DNA of 64,000 nt. Origin: Plicaturopsis crispa FD-325 SS-3. Taxonomy: Eukaryota > Basidiomycota > Agaricomycetes > Amylocorticiales > Amylocorticiaceae. Of this stretch, positions 1 through 12,256 are shown in pieces (the stretch's first letter is position 1; the number at the start of each line of letters is the position of its first letter). The notes beneath the pieces are model-generated. The model was not told where the DNA came from. It made no database searches and saw only the letters and a list, made by a program, of their open reading frames with translations. Location of the stretch: positions 2,468,541-2,532,540 of the forward strand of contig KN832555.1 of assembly GCA_000827205.1 (NCBI GenBank). Reading direction: 5' to 3'. The position numbers and the translations under genes were made by a program.

Positions 1-676
1 ATCGAGGCGGGAGTCAGAGTCGTTGAATTCAGTGACCACACCGGGGATGTGATGAGGTGTGTCCGGTACATGCCTATTTTGGGCTGTTGTTTATATGCTC
101 TTCCACAGTCTTTCACTTGGCCCGAACCAGAACGTATTTGTTTCTGGTGCTTGCGACGCGACTGCTAAGCTCTGGGATATCCGGAGCGGCAGAGCTACGC
201 AAACATTTACTGGTCACGAATCAGATATCAACGCCGTGCAGTGAGTTTAAGTGTCGTGTTAGTTGACTCACGATCATTCTAATCTACTTGTAGGTTCTTC
301 CCCAACGGCGATGCTTTCGCGACAGGCTCAGACGATGCCTCCTGCCGTCTGTTTGACATACGCGCCGACAGAGAATTGAACACCTTCACACACGACAACA
401 TTCTTTGTGGTATCACCTCCGTTGCATTCTCTATCTCTGGCCGTATCCTTTTCGGTGGTTACGACGACTGGACATGCAATGTCTGGGATACGCTCAAAGG
501 CGAGCGGGTGGGCGTGTTGACCGGACACGAGAACAGGGTCAGTTGCTTAGGTGTCAGCACCGATGGAATGGCCCTCTGCACGGGAAGTTGGGACAGCACC
601 CTCAGGGTTAGTACCGTTCATCTTTATATGGTCGAGGAGCCTTCTAACAGATCTTGCGCTTCAGGTATGGGCGTAA
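1..676 (+). CDS. GPB1: G-protein beta subunit, C-terminal part
   Basis: This is the 3' end of a heterotrimeric G-protein beta subunit, a seven-bladed WD40 propeller that binds G-gamma and G-alpha and signals from membrane receptors (pheromone or nutrient pathways in fungi). The 5' part lies outside the window. Exons read as 1-56, 109-240, 294-606 and 665-676, joined by GT-AG introns. The last exon is only four codons (VWA and stop). Typical G-beta stretches are visible: [47 protein letters not shown] and [12 protein letters not shown] as the terminal blade, with the usual C-terminal end of the family. The family identity is very secure; the pathway assignment is inference. Confidence 0.93.
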
Positions 677-1264
677 CGCGGTCCAGGAGGATTTTTTTGT
701 TCATACCCCGCTCTGGTCTGCTTGCTCTGGTTCTACTTTACTGTCATCCTGGTACCAGTCCTATGTTTTCATATCCTTCTGCTCTATACTCACTTGCGAG
801 CCGCCGTCGGAAGATGGAGCGGTCGCCCTCGAGTCTGTCGTTACATCTTTCTCCCTGCGCTTTTTCTCTGCAACCCAAGCATGGCCTGACTTTTGTGATA
901 TATCCATTCGCTGCAATGCTGCTTTGCATCTTTTGGCGCCGCTTCCCCTCTTATTCTACCCCGGGCAATTCATGGTCAACATATCTATATATCCTTGTGC
1001 AATTCCAACGTTTCAACCATGCGAGTATTTTCTGAGCGTATCCACTGTGAAACCAAACGTAAGGGTCTCTGAGTACTGAGTAGTGATCGACGCGACCGTG
1101 ACTGGCACTGCTTGACACGCCTTCAACTTGCTCTATTTACTTCAAGCACATCGCACACGTTTCTGCCAGCGCCGGACGCTTGAAAAGTCTTCAGGCCGTT
1201 TGGATCTTTATACCCTCCTGGAACTTCTCATACTCAAACGCCGTCTACGCTGGGTCAATAAACT
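677..1264. other. intergenic: G-beta 3' UTR and golgin-like promoter
   Basis: No gene was found between the stop of the G-beta gene and the ATG of the coiled-coil gene. Open frames here (for example on the plus strand through 654-1079) lack splice support and codon regularity. The stretch is T/C-rich, as expected for UTR and promoter sequence. Confidence 0.6.
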
Positions 1265-4200
1265 ATGTCTGATGAAGCGGACCGTGCCGCAAAGGCTGCG
1301 CGCGCGAAAGCAATGGTAGGGCACCAGCTTTATGGGTCTTGCGTGTCCTGGTGGTACTGACATAACGACTTTTCTCTGTGTTTAGTTGAAGAAACGGCAG
1401 CAGAAGAAGGCTCCTGGCTCTGGTGTATCCAGTGCCCGTCCTTCTTCCCCCGCGCTCGCTAGCCCTCCGGGCAGCCGGCCATTCACTCCTGGCATCTCGG
1501 AGGCACCTGCTGTAGACAAAGAGGAGAAAACGGATCTAGGAGACGTGTAGGTGCATCCCAAGCATAGTACCGTCTTGTATATTGTGGCTTAAGTGGTTCT
1601 CAATAGCTTTGCCAGCGGAAACGGTGTAAACGAGGACTGGGTGTCCTCTCTACCTCGCGTAGATGCAGGACAAATAAGTCGTACTTCATCCCCGGCCTCT
1701 GCTTCATTTCCCTCTGGACCCATCCAGTCGCCACCTCCTGGAAAGCCGGCCCTTGCGGCTCCTACGCCACTACGCCCATCGGAGGACCCGTTGGTCAGGT
1801 TTACTACCGAGCTGGAGAAGGCCACCCAGACTATCTCCTCGCTTCAAACGGAAAGGACCAACTTGCTGGATTCTTTGGAGCGGCTGCGTGGGATAGAGTC
1901 GAGTGCGTTCATCACATTCATGGAATATAGCAATACGGCTAAACTACGTCTGATAAATCAGAATGTCAGGAGCAGGAGGCTCTCCTCCAGGCAGAGCGCA
2001 ACAAGTCTGAGCATCTGCGCAGCGTACTTGAACGTGAACAGGACAAGGCAGCTTCGCTTTCCTCCGAGGCTCAGAGTTTGCAAGATTTGCTCTCACGACA
2101 GGAAGACCTAGAGTCAGGTATGCTCAATTACTATTCGTGTTCCATCAAATAACCTACATACCTGTGCTGTAGAGCTTCGTGCTCGAGGTGCCGCCCTCCT
2201 CGAAGAAGAGCAGCATAAGTCGGCGTCTCTAGAGAGAGAACTGCAAAACCAACATCAAACAATCTCGTTATTGGTCTCTGAGAAGTCGTCTCTTACGGCC
2301 TCACTAGAGCGACTTGAAGACTTGGAGTCAGGTATGGTTGAAAATCTGGCTTGTGCTTACAACGTTCGCTGATTCTCGAGCACCAGAGGCAAGGAGTAAA
2401 GAGTTGGCTCTTCAGCAAGAACGTGCCAAGTCTCAGGCCCTCGCCGAACAGTCTCAGCAATTGCAGAGAGAGGTCGAGCTGAATAGCGAACGGATACATT
2501 CCCTCGAAACGCAAGAGCGGATTCTCACGGACAAATTCCGAGACCAGGTGCGTACGGCTGCATGCTTTTCAATGTAACATCAGCTAACCTGTATAATCCA
2601 GGAGCGAGAATTACAGCTCACGTTAAGTGATCTAACCCAACTTCGGGACGAATCTGAGCAGCATCGACGACGGGTCCGCGAACTGGAAGAGCAAATCCAA
2701 AATGACGATCGCGTGGAGGTCCTGGAGCAATCTCTCAAGAATACTCAAGAACGCGCGGATGAATTCGAATTTCAACTCTCCAAACTCAAGCAGGTAAGAT
2801 GTTCGCGTAAAACTCGTGTGGCTACACTGCTAACAATCAATACTCGAAGGCCCATGTCGCTCTAAAAGCTGAACATGATGATGCAGAGTCCCGCATACGG
2901 TCGCATGCCGCAGGAGAGGCAGAATGGCAGCGTAACCACGACAGCCTAAATGAACAACACAAAGCCATACTGGAACAGCTAGCCGCTGTAACTTCTGCAA
3001 GAGATACGCTGTCTAAAGAGAAAGCCTCTCTTCAGTCTCAAATCGATGCCAGCCAGGCTGCGCAAGCTACCCTTCAGGCCCAGCTGACTGAAGCCGCATC
3101 GGGGTTGGCTGCGCAGCACCGGCAACTCCAGGCAGTGCAGACCGATCTCAGAAATGCGACTCGCCGAGCGGACGAGGCTGAGGCTATTCAGAAGGACCTT
3201 CAAACTGAAGGCACCAATCTGATGCGTTCTCTGGACGAGATGCGCCCCAAAATCGTCGAGCTCACGGACACGAAGTTGGAGCTCGTCGAAAAGGTCGCGA
3301 GTCTGGAACAAGCACTACGCAACCGTGACACTGTCATCTCCCAGCTAGAAGGCTCGTCAGACGAGATCCAGCACTTGAAGGCCGAGTCTGACATTCGGTT
3401 ACGGGAGGCCATCGATGCCCACGAGAAGGAGCGGGCATCGGTCGAACGAAATTTGTTGGAACTACAAAGAGCATACTCGGAACTGCAAGGAGAACTCGAG
3501 GCCACTCGAAGTAGCGTGCAGGCCTTCAATGCGGAGCGGGCCACTCACCATCAGCTGGCAGCGAGCCAGTTGAACGACATCGAACGATTGACCGCGTTGT
3601 CCCGCTCTCAGGCCGAGGAGCTCGACTCGGCTTTGGAAGAGCTGGAGGCTCGCAAGCAGCAAGATGAGGCAGAGCAGTCATTCATACAACAGACCCAGGC
3701 TGAGATGGAGTCACTTCGCTCTGAAATCGAGCGCCTACGCGAGGCACCTCCCAGTCCGGCTCTCAACGGTCGCTCTCTCGATGACGAGATGCTGAGCTCC
3801 CTACGGCAACAGCACGCTCTAGACCTCTCCTCTGCCCACTCTCAAATACGCTCTCTTGAAACATCTGTCTTCGAGGCCGAAGCACGGGCGCATTCCCTAC
3901 AGAAGCGGGTCCGGGCTCTGGAGGACGAGCTAGCGCAGTCTCACTCATCCCCGCGCATCATACCACGGGCGTTTTCTCCCAGTATACCTCGCAGGGCATC
4001 GGACGAGTTGCGCAGGTCCTCATTTTCCCACAAACCCAGCGGCCTGGCACCCCCACCTGCGAGATCCGCATTCGATCTCAGTCTATCTCCGGAGACCCGA
4101 CACAAGCGGAAAGTGAGCCTCAGCATGCTCAAGGCCCGCATTGATAGCGAGATGGCTGCTGCCGCCGGCAGTGGGAGTCGACCAGGATCGCGGGCGATGT

Positions 4201-4370
4201 CACCTGCACTGGGTGCACCTGCGAAATCCGATCCTGCAGGTCTCGAAACAGTGCACGAACCGCGCCCTGGTTCTTCATTGCGAGCTCAGGTATTCAAGCG
4301 CCCTCAGTTCCTCGACGAGTCTCATGTTTTCTTATGCCATTCATGTGAAGGGGATCTTGTAATTCTGTAA
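1265..4370 (+). CDS. long coiled-coil golgin-like protein
   Basis: This multi-exon gene encodes about 900 residues. The start ATG at 1265 opens with MSDEADRAAKAARAKAM, followed after an intron (1316-1385) by LKKRQQKK, a short basic patch reminiscent of the N-terminus of GM130/Bug1-type golgins. A Ser/Pro-rich segment follows. From about 1800 to 3950 nearly everything is heptad-rich coiled coil (repeated Glu, Gln, Leu, Arg blocks). A Ser/Pro-rich tail then leads to a compact end, DESHVFLCHSCEGDLVIL, with a CHSC pair. Further introns lie at 1547-1606, 1903-1961 and near 2119, 2332, 2548 and 2794. The last coding exon runs from about 2850 to the stop at 4370. A role as a Golgi tether is inference from the architecture; another coiled-coil scaffold is possible. 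It converges with the next gene, 181 bp away. Confidence 0.75.
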
Positions 4371-4551
4371 AATGGAATACGAGACCAGTGGATGCGAAGT
4401 GGAATGAGAATGAATGTAGCGAGTCGAATACAGGTAATATTAAGCAAGTATACTCGAATGATATGAAGGTAGCCATGGATGGTAGATGATGTGGGTATAA
4501 ACATCGGAACGCGAAAGGAGAACATAATCGAGAAAGTGGCGAACTGTCCCA

Positions 4552-7500
4552 TCAATACATGCCTGTACGCTTGGTCTTCAGCGTCCGCAGTTTCTTAAGC
4601 AAATCCTGGGGTGCCATGAGCACAATGTACAGGCAACATGCAACTCGGACGACGTACCGCAACTTCATGCTGACTCAAGGTACCCCTCTTACTCTCCTCC
4701 TCGACACCCTTCTCGATGCTATCCAGAACATCTTGTATAAGGTCCCGATAATCAACGCCAAAGAAATGGGTGAGTTTTGCGGCTCTCCTCCGGCGAAGCT
4801 GGAAATCAGTTGCCTCAGGCTTGGGCGAGGTAAGATTGTATTCCGAGTTGAGGGACATTGAGGACGTCCGCGCAGGAAGTGAGCGACGCCGATCTGATTT
4901 GATGGATGCATTCGACACTCGGCGTTCAGGACTACCGCCGACTCGATCCTCGACAGGGTCCGTGATTGAGCCAGCTAGATACTGATGTAGCTCAGCTAGA
5001 GATGCTTTATCGTCCTGTTTCAACAGAGTGAGCAAAAAGCATGATTACAACCCACCGCGACGTTACTCACGCGAGTGATAATGTCGTTCAGCGAGTGCAG
5101 AGATTGGGAGTAATGCATAAACACGCTTGCGCGTCTGTCCGCGTCCATATCGACGCTCTCCCTGCCGTTTATAAGGTGTTGACTGGACTCGGATGTGCCG
5201 GGGCGAGCATTCCGCTTGCCCTTGTAATACGACGACTGATTGCGATTCCGTACGGGAGATGGTGGCGAAGAATGGACAGGAGTGATCGGAGAGGGTACCG
5301 CACGAGCTGTGGCTAGATCTAGAGCGGGGGATGGGGACGGATATTGTCGTGTGTGATACAACGTCTGCGGTGGAAGCACGCCAAATACCTATGCAGGGAT
5401 TATGAGACCAAGACGCGTATTTTCTGTAAATTTTGCAGCGTACCCGTTCCATCTTTTGTGCCCGCTTCACGTTGATAGCCTTCTCCTTTTCATCAAGATC
5501 CTCCTTCAACCTCTCCGTATCCCCCAGGTAAGTGCTGGGGAACGCAGCAGACGACGAGCTCCTCCTCCGACGCATATAGGCCCCTTCTTCTAAGACTGGA
5601 CCCAGGGGAGGTGAAACTGAGCCGGGCAGATCGACGGGTGCGAATGGTGGCAATGAAGCAGCAAGTGGCTCAACGCCTAAGACAAGGTCCACAGGAACTC
5701 GGGAACCCAAAAAACGATGAAGTTTTGCAAGCTTATCCCGCTTTCTCTTGCGATCGAGTTCCTGTTGCTCCTCCGCAGAGATGGGCTCCGTGTCGAAGAA
5801 CGAAGGCGATGAGGGGGAGTGCGGAAATGCTCGTGAACGCTTTCCGTTGTGATTATCGGCAAATACGATGGCCGAAACGTTGTCGTCGTTATCCTCGTCT
5901 GAGAGATCAATGAAAGAGGTGGGCGAACCACTGCGTTTCGAGGCTAGGCGATCTCGCCAATCGATATTAGGCCCTCCTGCCTGCGCCCCAATTTCGATGA
6001 CAGGCTCATCCTCAGAGCCACGCAGTACTTCTCCTATATTCTGTAGCCCGGCAAAACCCTCGGATGTGAGGGGCGAGGAATGGCGCCGACCACTGGCAGA
6101 TACATGAGTCGTGCCTTCATGCGGTGGCCACGATGGTTTCGTATTCACGAACGGTCGACTGGCCGAGGATCCAGCGCCGATATCGGGCATAGCCGTCGCG
6201 GTGCGATGGTGACTTTGCTTCCCAGTAAACGGATGGAGCAGCGAGGGTACAGAATCCCCATCATTACGCGCCGACACCGCACTGGCGGATGGCGTTTGCC
6301 CGAAAACTTGCGCGAGCTTCCGGGTCTTTCTGACAAGCTCCGCACGCTCATCCGCCCCCAGTTGATTGGTGGTAGAGAGTCGGTGCTCCCTGGACTTGGT
6401 TTCTGTGGAAGGTAAACTGGGTGCAGGGTAGTTCGGGGGCGGCCTAGGGCTGTTCGTGGACATGACCGAGTTCCGCACGAAGGTCGGCTTGGGAGTGGTT
6501 GGAACGGGGGGTTTGGAAGGTTTTTGTGAAGGTTGCTGTAACGAGGCCGTGTGAGTTTCCGGATTTACGGGGGCAGAGTTAGGGTAAGGCGTGGACTTCG
6601 AAGACGTCAGAGGATTAGTGGGGCGATTAGGATAGGTGTCCGTTAGGCGTGCAGTCGTAGATTCATCCGAGTCCTTCGTAAAGCGGCTGAACTCTGGGCT
6701 CTCGGGGGATAGCTCTATGAAGGACTCTCGGCTTGGGCTCGCAGAGCCCATGGGGTATTCAAAAGAAGGCATAAGGTCGTCAGATGGAGCAAAGGGCGGC
6801 AAAGAGAGTTGTGCAGGCAGTGAATGGGAGGAAAGAGAAGCACGATAAATGGTACTCGAGACACTGATACGTGGCTCCGAGTCAGTAGATGGTGGTCCGT
6901 AGCTGGAAAGTGATGAATCTGTCGAGCGCGACGAGTCCTCAGAGGTACGGGAATCGTGGGAAATTAAGGGTCGCGTAGCAGCAGCTGCGCTCCGCGACCG
7001 TTGGGAGGGCGAGGGCGCGATGTCGGGTTGCGAGGTTCGCGACTTGTCTTGACTGCCTATATACGTAAAAATTTAAGTAAATGACGATAGGGAGAACTCC
7101 GATAAGATTGATTATCGGCGGAGAAAACGCACTAGATGCAAGTTCTTTGCTGCTCGAGCTCACTGTGTATCGTGGATCGGTCGTGCGACCAGGTTTTTGC
7201 ATAACACCACTTGTATCCAGCGCGGGTAAGCTCTGCAGAGCCTGGTGTCCTGTGAGGAACCTGGGGGCCACAGGGCGTATGTGCTGATGCTGCGATGCGG
7301 GAGATTGCTGCGAATCAGGGATGCTTGATCGACGTGGCGTGTCTTTTGGGGGCGGTGAGGATAGTGATGATGTCGCGCTAGATGAAGTATGTCCAATATT
7401 GCTGTAACGGTTAGCTGGGGAAACAGGGGAACTTTGTCCGAGTTTGAACTCGCTGTTTTGGGAGGTGGCCCTTGCTGACGTCGGGGAAAGCGAGTGGACA

Positions 7501-7937
7501 GGGCTTGCTCTAGTCTCCATAAAGCCCGAGTCTCGTCTGTTGTATAACGATCCGTCCACGAAGGGGGGAGGGTTTATGTATGGATTCGCCGAGCCCAAAG
7601 TCGTGGGAGAAGAGCCGCGAAGGCTTGAAGGCCTATCTTGTGACCCAGAACGCTTTGAATTCGTAGCAGAGCCTGAACTCCCGGGACGACGTTCATTGTC
7701 GAGAAGGCTGTCTCGAGGCGTTACTGGACGCGATCTGGTCTTTTTGGGCCCGCGTGGTGCTGGTCGGAGGCCGGTCGTAGGCTCGGTGGGGGCGAACAGA
7801 GACTGTCGACTGCGCTCGTCATGTTCGAGCAGAGCCTCAAGATTCGGTGATATAGCGAGAGCCCGCTCGCGCTCTCGAGGAGAAAGCTCGTCAAGAAGAG
7901 TGTCGCGCGTCGAATTCGCTGAATAACGCAATGTCAT
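4552..7937 (-). CDS. Ser/Pro-rich protein with conserved C-terminal helical block
   Basis: The gene has five exons on the minus strand. It starts at the ATG at 7937 (MTLRYSANSTRDTLLDELSP), and introns read as 7057-7132, 5399-5443, 5015-5070 and 4606-4657, all GT-AG and frame-preserving. The roughly 1,050-residue product is mostly low-complexity Ser/Pro/Thr sequence. Two ordered islands stand out: KRDKLAKLHRFLGSRVPVDL around 5700, and a C-terminal block with AAKLTHFFGVDYRDLIQDVL, then EEESKRGTLSQHEVADLLKK and a basic tail ending GMY. The islands share a KL-x2-F-x-G core. I do not recognise a named family; cell-cortex or signalling scaffolds often look like this, but that is speculation. The exon joins are well supported by frame continuity. 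Confidence 0.8.
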
Positions 7938-8477
7938 AGTCCCTTTAGTGGTAAAAATCCGAGGATATTGATGTTATAATTAGAGTCGTGTGCAATGATC
8001 ACAGCAAATCAATGCTAGTAGTGCGCTCAACGGATGTTGGTAGGGGGACTGAACAAAACGCAAGGTGGAAAGTAAAGAAAAAGGAGAACATTTTCTCAAA
8101 AATTGCCTGGCACGCCCGCTCGTCGCGCATGTGGCTGGAAACCGGGAAGCCCAACGCTCAGCGTAGCAACGTTGCTCTACAAATTGTTGCTACGTTTCTA
8201 ATGGCCAGGGCTCTGGCATTCAACGAAATTTCAAAACTGATAATCGCGAATCTAATCGTGTATGTAAACGATATCCCCAACAGTTCGTAGCCAGCCTCGA
8301 GGCCTTATTTTGGGCACAAGAGGTCATTTCTCTGGACACCGGATACGGTCCGTACATACCTTGCATCTGTTGAACTGCGGCGAGCGGGGGCGAACGAGCT
8401 GGTGAGATGCAATAACGTGAATAGCAATTGGAGAAACAGTACATGCGAGAAATAATATACAGATGCTATGCGACGGA
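7938..8477. other. intergenic: promoter of Ser/Pro-rich gene and 3' UTR of SMP gene
   Basis: No gene is visible. The stretch lies between the ATG at 7937 and the stop of the next minus-strand gene at 8478. Apart from the inverted half-site cluster at 8162-8194 I see nothing specific. Confidence 0.6.
8162..8194. promoter_or_regulatory. RFX-like inverted half-site cluster
   Basis: CGTAGCAAC at 8162-8170 is followed directly by GTTGCTC, making a 12-bp perfect palindrome AGCAACGTTGCT at 8165-8176. GTTGCTACG at 8186-8194 is the exact reverse complement of the first arm. Three GTTGCT half-sites in 33 bp resemble the X-box bound by RFX-family factors (Crt1/RFX1). It lies about 225-258 bp upstream of the minus-strand ATG at 7937. 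Function is inference only. Confidence 0.35.
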
Positions 8478-11400
8478 TTACCCTGAGGCTTGTATCCTAC
8501 GTGGTGGTAACGGCGGCTTCGAAGGGGTGACAGGAGCGGACGGTGGAGACGAAGACGAAGAGACGCCGTCGTCATAATTATCAAGACCTCCAGAATTAAT
8601 TGTCTCTGCGAGCGCTGGCCGCCCCGTGATCGAAGAGCCGTTGAATTCCGCTGAGATCCGTCTGTCCTTGGTAGCGATGGTCTTCAGGGCCTCTGAAGCT
8701 GGCGATGACATCGTGGACGAGCTCACAGAAGAGCGTTTCGGTGTCTCAGGCCGAGAGAGCGCCGAAGATGGGTCGATGGAACGGGGAGGTAACGGTGGCG
8801 GTCCTGCTCGCACGGACGACGGGGCGTCCGAATGCGACGGTGGCATGGGAAGAGGCGGAACATCCCTATCTTCCTCTTTACCCCCCTGCGCTTCCTGTGC
8901 CTCCTGTTGAGGCTGCCCAGTTATATGCGGACTCTTCCAAAGCCTGTATACGCTCTGGATCCCAGGAGACTTCAGCTTGTTGTCTGAAACCGAAGGTGGT
9001 GGCGTCGGCGCGACGTAACCCATGGACATAACTTCCCCCCGATGACTCGCATGAATGCCGGGGATGGTCATTGTACGCGCTTGCATCGGCTGTGTATGTA
9101 TTGGGGAGGGAGGATCGACGATAGCCGGCGGGCCGGCGTCCAGCATGTGTAACTCTGTGGTTGTACGCGACATCGACGGGGAGACAAATTTCGGCTGTGG
9201 CGACGGTGTTGGGTCGCCTGATGTTCCTTTCGAAGACGACGAGGACGACGAGGCCGAGAGTCCCCCGGAGAATGACGTGGAAGACGTGCCCATACTAATC
9301 GAACGCCCCTTGCCTTTTCCTCCCTCGGGGATGGTGATCGGGTCAGAAGATACATGGGAAGCTCTTTCCCGTTCCTTCCTTTCTGCTACAGCCGCCCGCA
9401 CATCGGCGTAACTTTGTCGCGTCCTCTGCGAATCAACGCGTTCCCGACGGTCAATATGCCCCACGTCTGGCTGCTCATCCTGAGGAGTGCTCGTGCTCGC
9501 ATCTTGTGAGCTGCCCGCGCTTCCTTCCCGCCCGGGCGCACTTCCCGAACTACCGTCACGCTTCAGCCCGCCCCAATTGACGCCCCACTTCCGCATTGCT
9601 TCTTTGGCAGTATTTCCCAGTGCCTGCTTATCTCCCGCGCGAGACTTCAGCGTGGAGAGGAACGAGGGACTTCCAGGTGGTGTGGAGTTGGCTCCGGTGC
9701 TGATAGATCGTTGTGAGCTTTTCACCCCCGGATGCAATGTGGGCGGAGAGCTCGATTCCGAGAACGTGGATGAGGTAGCAGAGTTGTCCACGGATGGGAA
9801 GGCCTGATCGCTAGGAGACCACGATGTAGACGGATGGTCGCTATTAGGCGGCGACAGAAACTCTTTGCTACTGCTCGCGCTCTCCGGTCGCTCTGGACCA
9901 GCAGTGTAGCTGCTGGGAGTCGATCGTGACCGAGGCGTCGTCCCCGTAGAATTACTGGAATCCGTCTCTGCCATCCTCCCTCGCGGCTCATCAACCGTGC
10001 GGAGTTGCTCCTCTTGCGGATCCTCCTCCAAAGGCGCTGGCGTGGATTTGGACACAGACGAGAACCAAGACATCCGCCGTGCATGTACTCGGGGGGACAA
10101 GCTACCTGGGGGCGGCACATCGACGCCTGAACGAACTACCGGTTCCGCTTCCGCCGATGCTGACGAAATTGTTGGCGCATTCGACAATGTTTCTTCCGTT
10201 GACTGCGGTGGTTGCAGCTCGGCTACATCGGGTTCAGGAAGTGTAGATGCCGATGGTTCACTACCGTCTAAAGTAGGGGCAGACGCAGGGGTGGGGGTTT
10301 CCTCTGATGCGGGCTCAGAGTCTTCGGGCAGACGCGTTTTCTCCCGCCGGGAAGCCTCTGGCCATATGCCTCCGCGGTGAGCGTATGAAGAGGTTTCGAA
10401 GAATGAGATGTCATCCATGTTGGGCATCACAACGGATTCTTGTATCTAGTAGCATTCTGTAATGAGAAAGATGCACCCATGAAGATACTAAAACACGTAC
10501 AATCTCCTTCAGACGCGACTCGATGGTATTGAGTATCATGCTCCAAGTGATTTGACGATCGCTGACGACAGGCTCGACATCGAGCACCATTTTGGGCGTC
10601 TGCGTGAACGCGTACCAGATGCGATTGCTTGGTGGGCGCTTGACCTTTATGAGCAAGTTCCCCTCGATCTCCCGCAGGACGGCTGCGAGCGTCAACTTGA
10701 CGACATACGGTTTGAACCGGGCGCCTAGATTTATCGTCGCGGTGGCTTGAACGGTTATCCGCACCTCCCCTTTGTACTGCAGCTTTACTTCAAGCGCCGC
10801 GTCACCCTCCTGCGTAAGCTCCTTCAGCATAGGTTTGCTGAGCGTAGGCGCCGTGTTCCCTACGGACACCTCCGTGACAACAATGTCCGTTAAGAATGCA
10901 GGGCGCTTCACTTTCGCGAGTTTGCGCATCAGGCGCGCAACAATGTTAGCCTCGAGTGCGTGTGTGCGGTAGCATGAGAAGAAGATACGTCCAATTAGCG
11001 CGTTAAGCCATCGCATTGGAATGACGTCGGGCTGGGCGTCGAGGGTCTGCACGAGACGATACATGTCCGCGGGCCGGAAGACAGATGAGAGTGGCGCGAG
11101 GGTGGGCATGTGGGCTGGTTGCTCGGATGCGTGGACGAATGCGAAATACCAGTCCTCCATCTCGACGTTCGAGCGCACGAAGATAAACCATGGAGCGGCG
11201 GTGTTCGGGGCCTCTTCGCGCGCCTTGTCATCGTCGGTCGGGCGGTCCTCGTCCGTAGCATCCAACTTCGTCTCGCGCCTCACGCTTGGTAGAACCTTTC
11301 CATCTCCTGTCCTTGGCTTCAGACAAATCGCATTCCGTTTCGCGAATAGTTCTCCGTCCGGCAATCCCTCGGGGTATACCACCACTTCATGTCTGCCCAA

Positions 11401-11889
11401 CTCCAGTGCCGCCTCGCATTCCGTCATGCCTTCATCCTCGTAGAGATATAAAACGGACCCCTTCAGAACAACGTACCACATGTCCTTTGGGCGCGACCGC
11501 TTCGGGTCTTTAGAGCGCGCATCGAGAAAGGAGCGCACAAGGGTAACATAGCCGCCGTCGAAAGCCGATTCCTCGAACGTACGCCGCATAGTGAGCCAGC
11601 CCTTGCGTGTTCGCGGGCGGTCGTTTAGCGGGATTTCCGGCTCGTCTATCTCTTTGCCATCCTTCTCGCTTCCTTCCCGTACCTCAGGCGATGACAGCGG
11701 GTCATCGTCGTGTTCGTGCTGCGCGGCAGCAGCCTTGTCCTGGAGCTCGCGTCGGGCATTTTTGGAAACGTCGATGTCGCCAACAGGTACGGAAGTGTAT
11801 ATGGTGAAGAAGACGAGTGCGAAGACGACGAGGGGTATGAATGTAATCCCACCGAGGACGTAGGCGTAGACAAGCGCCTTGAATGTCAT
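8478..11889 (-). CDS. NVJ2: PH- and SMP-domain lipid-transfer protein (TEX2/Nvj2-like)
   Basis: This is a two-exon gene with its start ATG at 11889 ([14 protein letters not shown]) and one intron, 10446-10500, whose joint gives [18 protein letters not shown]. In order the protein has an N-terminal membrane anchor (about residues 3-32) and a PH-like domain split by loops (KGWLTMRR to [12 protein letters not shown], about residues 95-265). An SMP domain follows, starting near [10 protein letters not shown] and [13 protein letters not shown], with the family end VMPNMDDI. A Ser/Pro-rich tail of about 640 residues ends in [15 protein letters not shown] proteins of the Nvj2/TEX2 group move lipids at ER-vacuole and ER-Golgi contact sites. 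The very long disordered tail is unusual compared with yeast Nvj2. Family call strong; the orthologue symbol is by analogy. Confidence 0.87.
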
Positions 11890-12256
11890 CAAATGCGCTC
11901 CGGTGGCACGATAGAAAGCAAGAAACGAAACGAGATGGTGGTACTGAGCAGAGAGGTTAGCAGAGGTCTGCTATGTTGGCAGCCAGGTTTGATGCGGAGC
12001 TCGCTGTGATCGTCGACGAGCTCGATAATATTTTGAGAGCACTGAGCAGACGTCACTGAACAGCCGCCAGTGGACACGTGGACATCCCTTTCCTGGAATT
12101 GTGGCGGCTTCAAGACACGACTCAGACACTTCACCTGCACAGTGGCCTACACGACTTGATTAGCTTTCTGCAACACAGTTGCAGTTTGCATGCATGAGGT
12201 AGGGTGCAAAAAAGAAGACAGTGAAATATGGTGTAAACACGTATAGCATTCGAGAT
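11890..12256. other. intergenic: promoter of SMP gene
   Basis: No coding signal is supported here. It covers the 5' side of the SMP gene and the 3' side of the next minus-strand gene. Confidence 0.5.
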
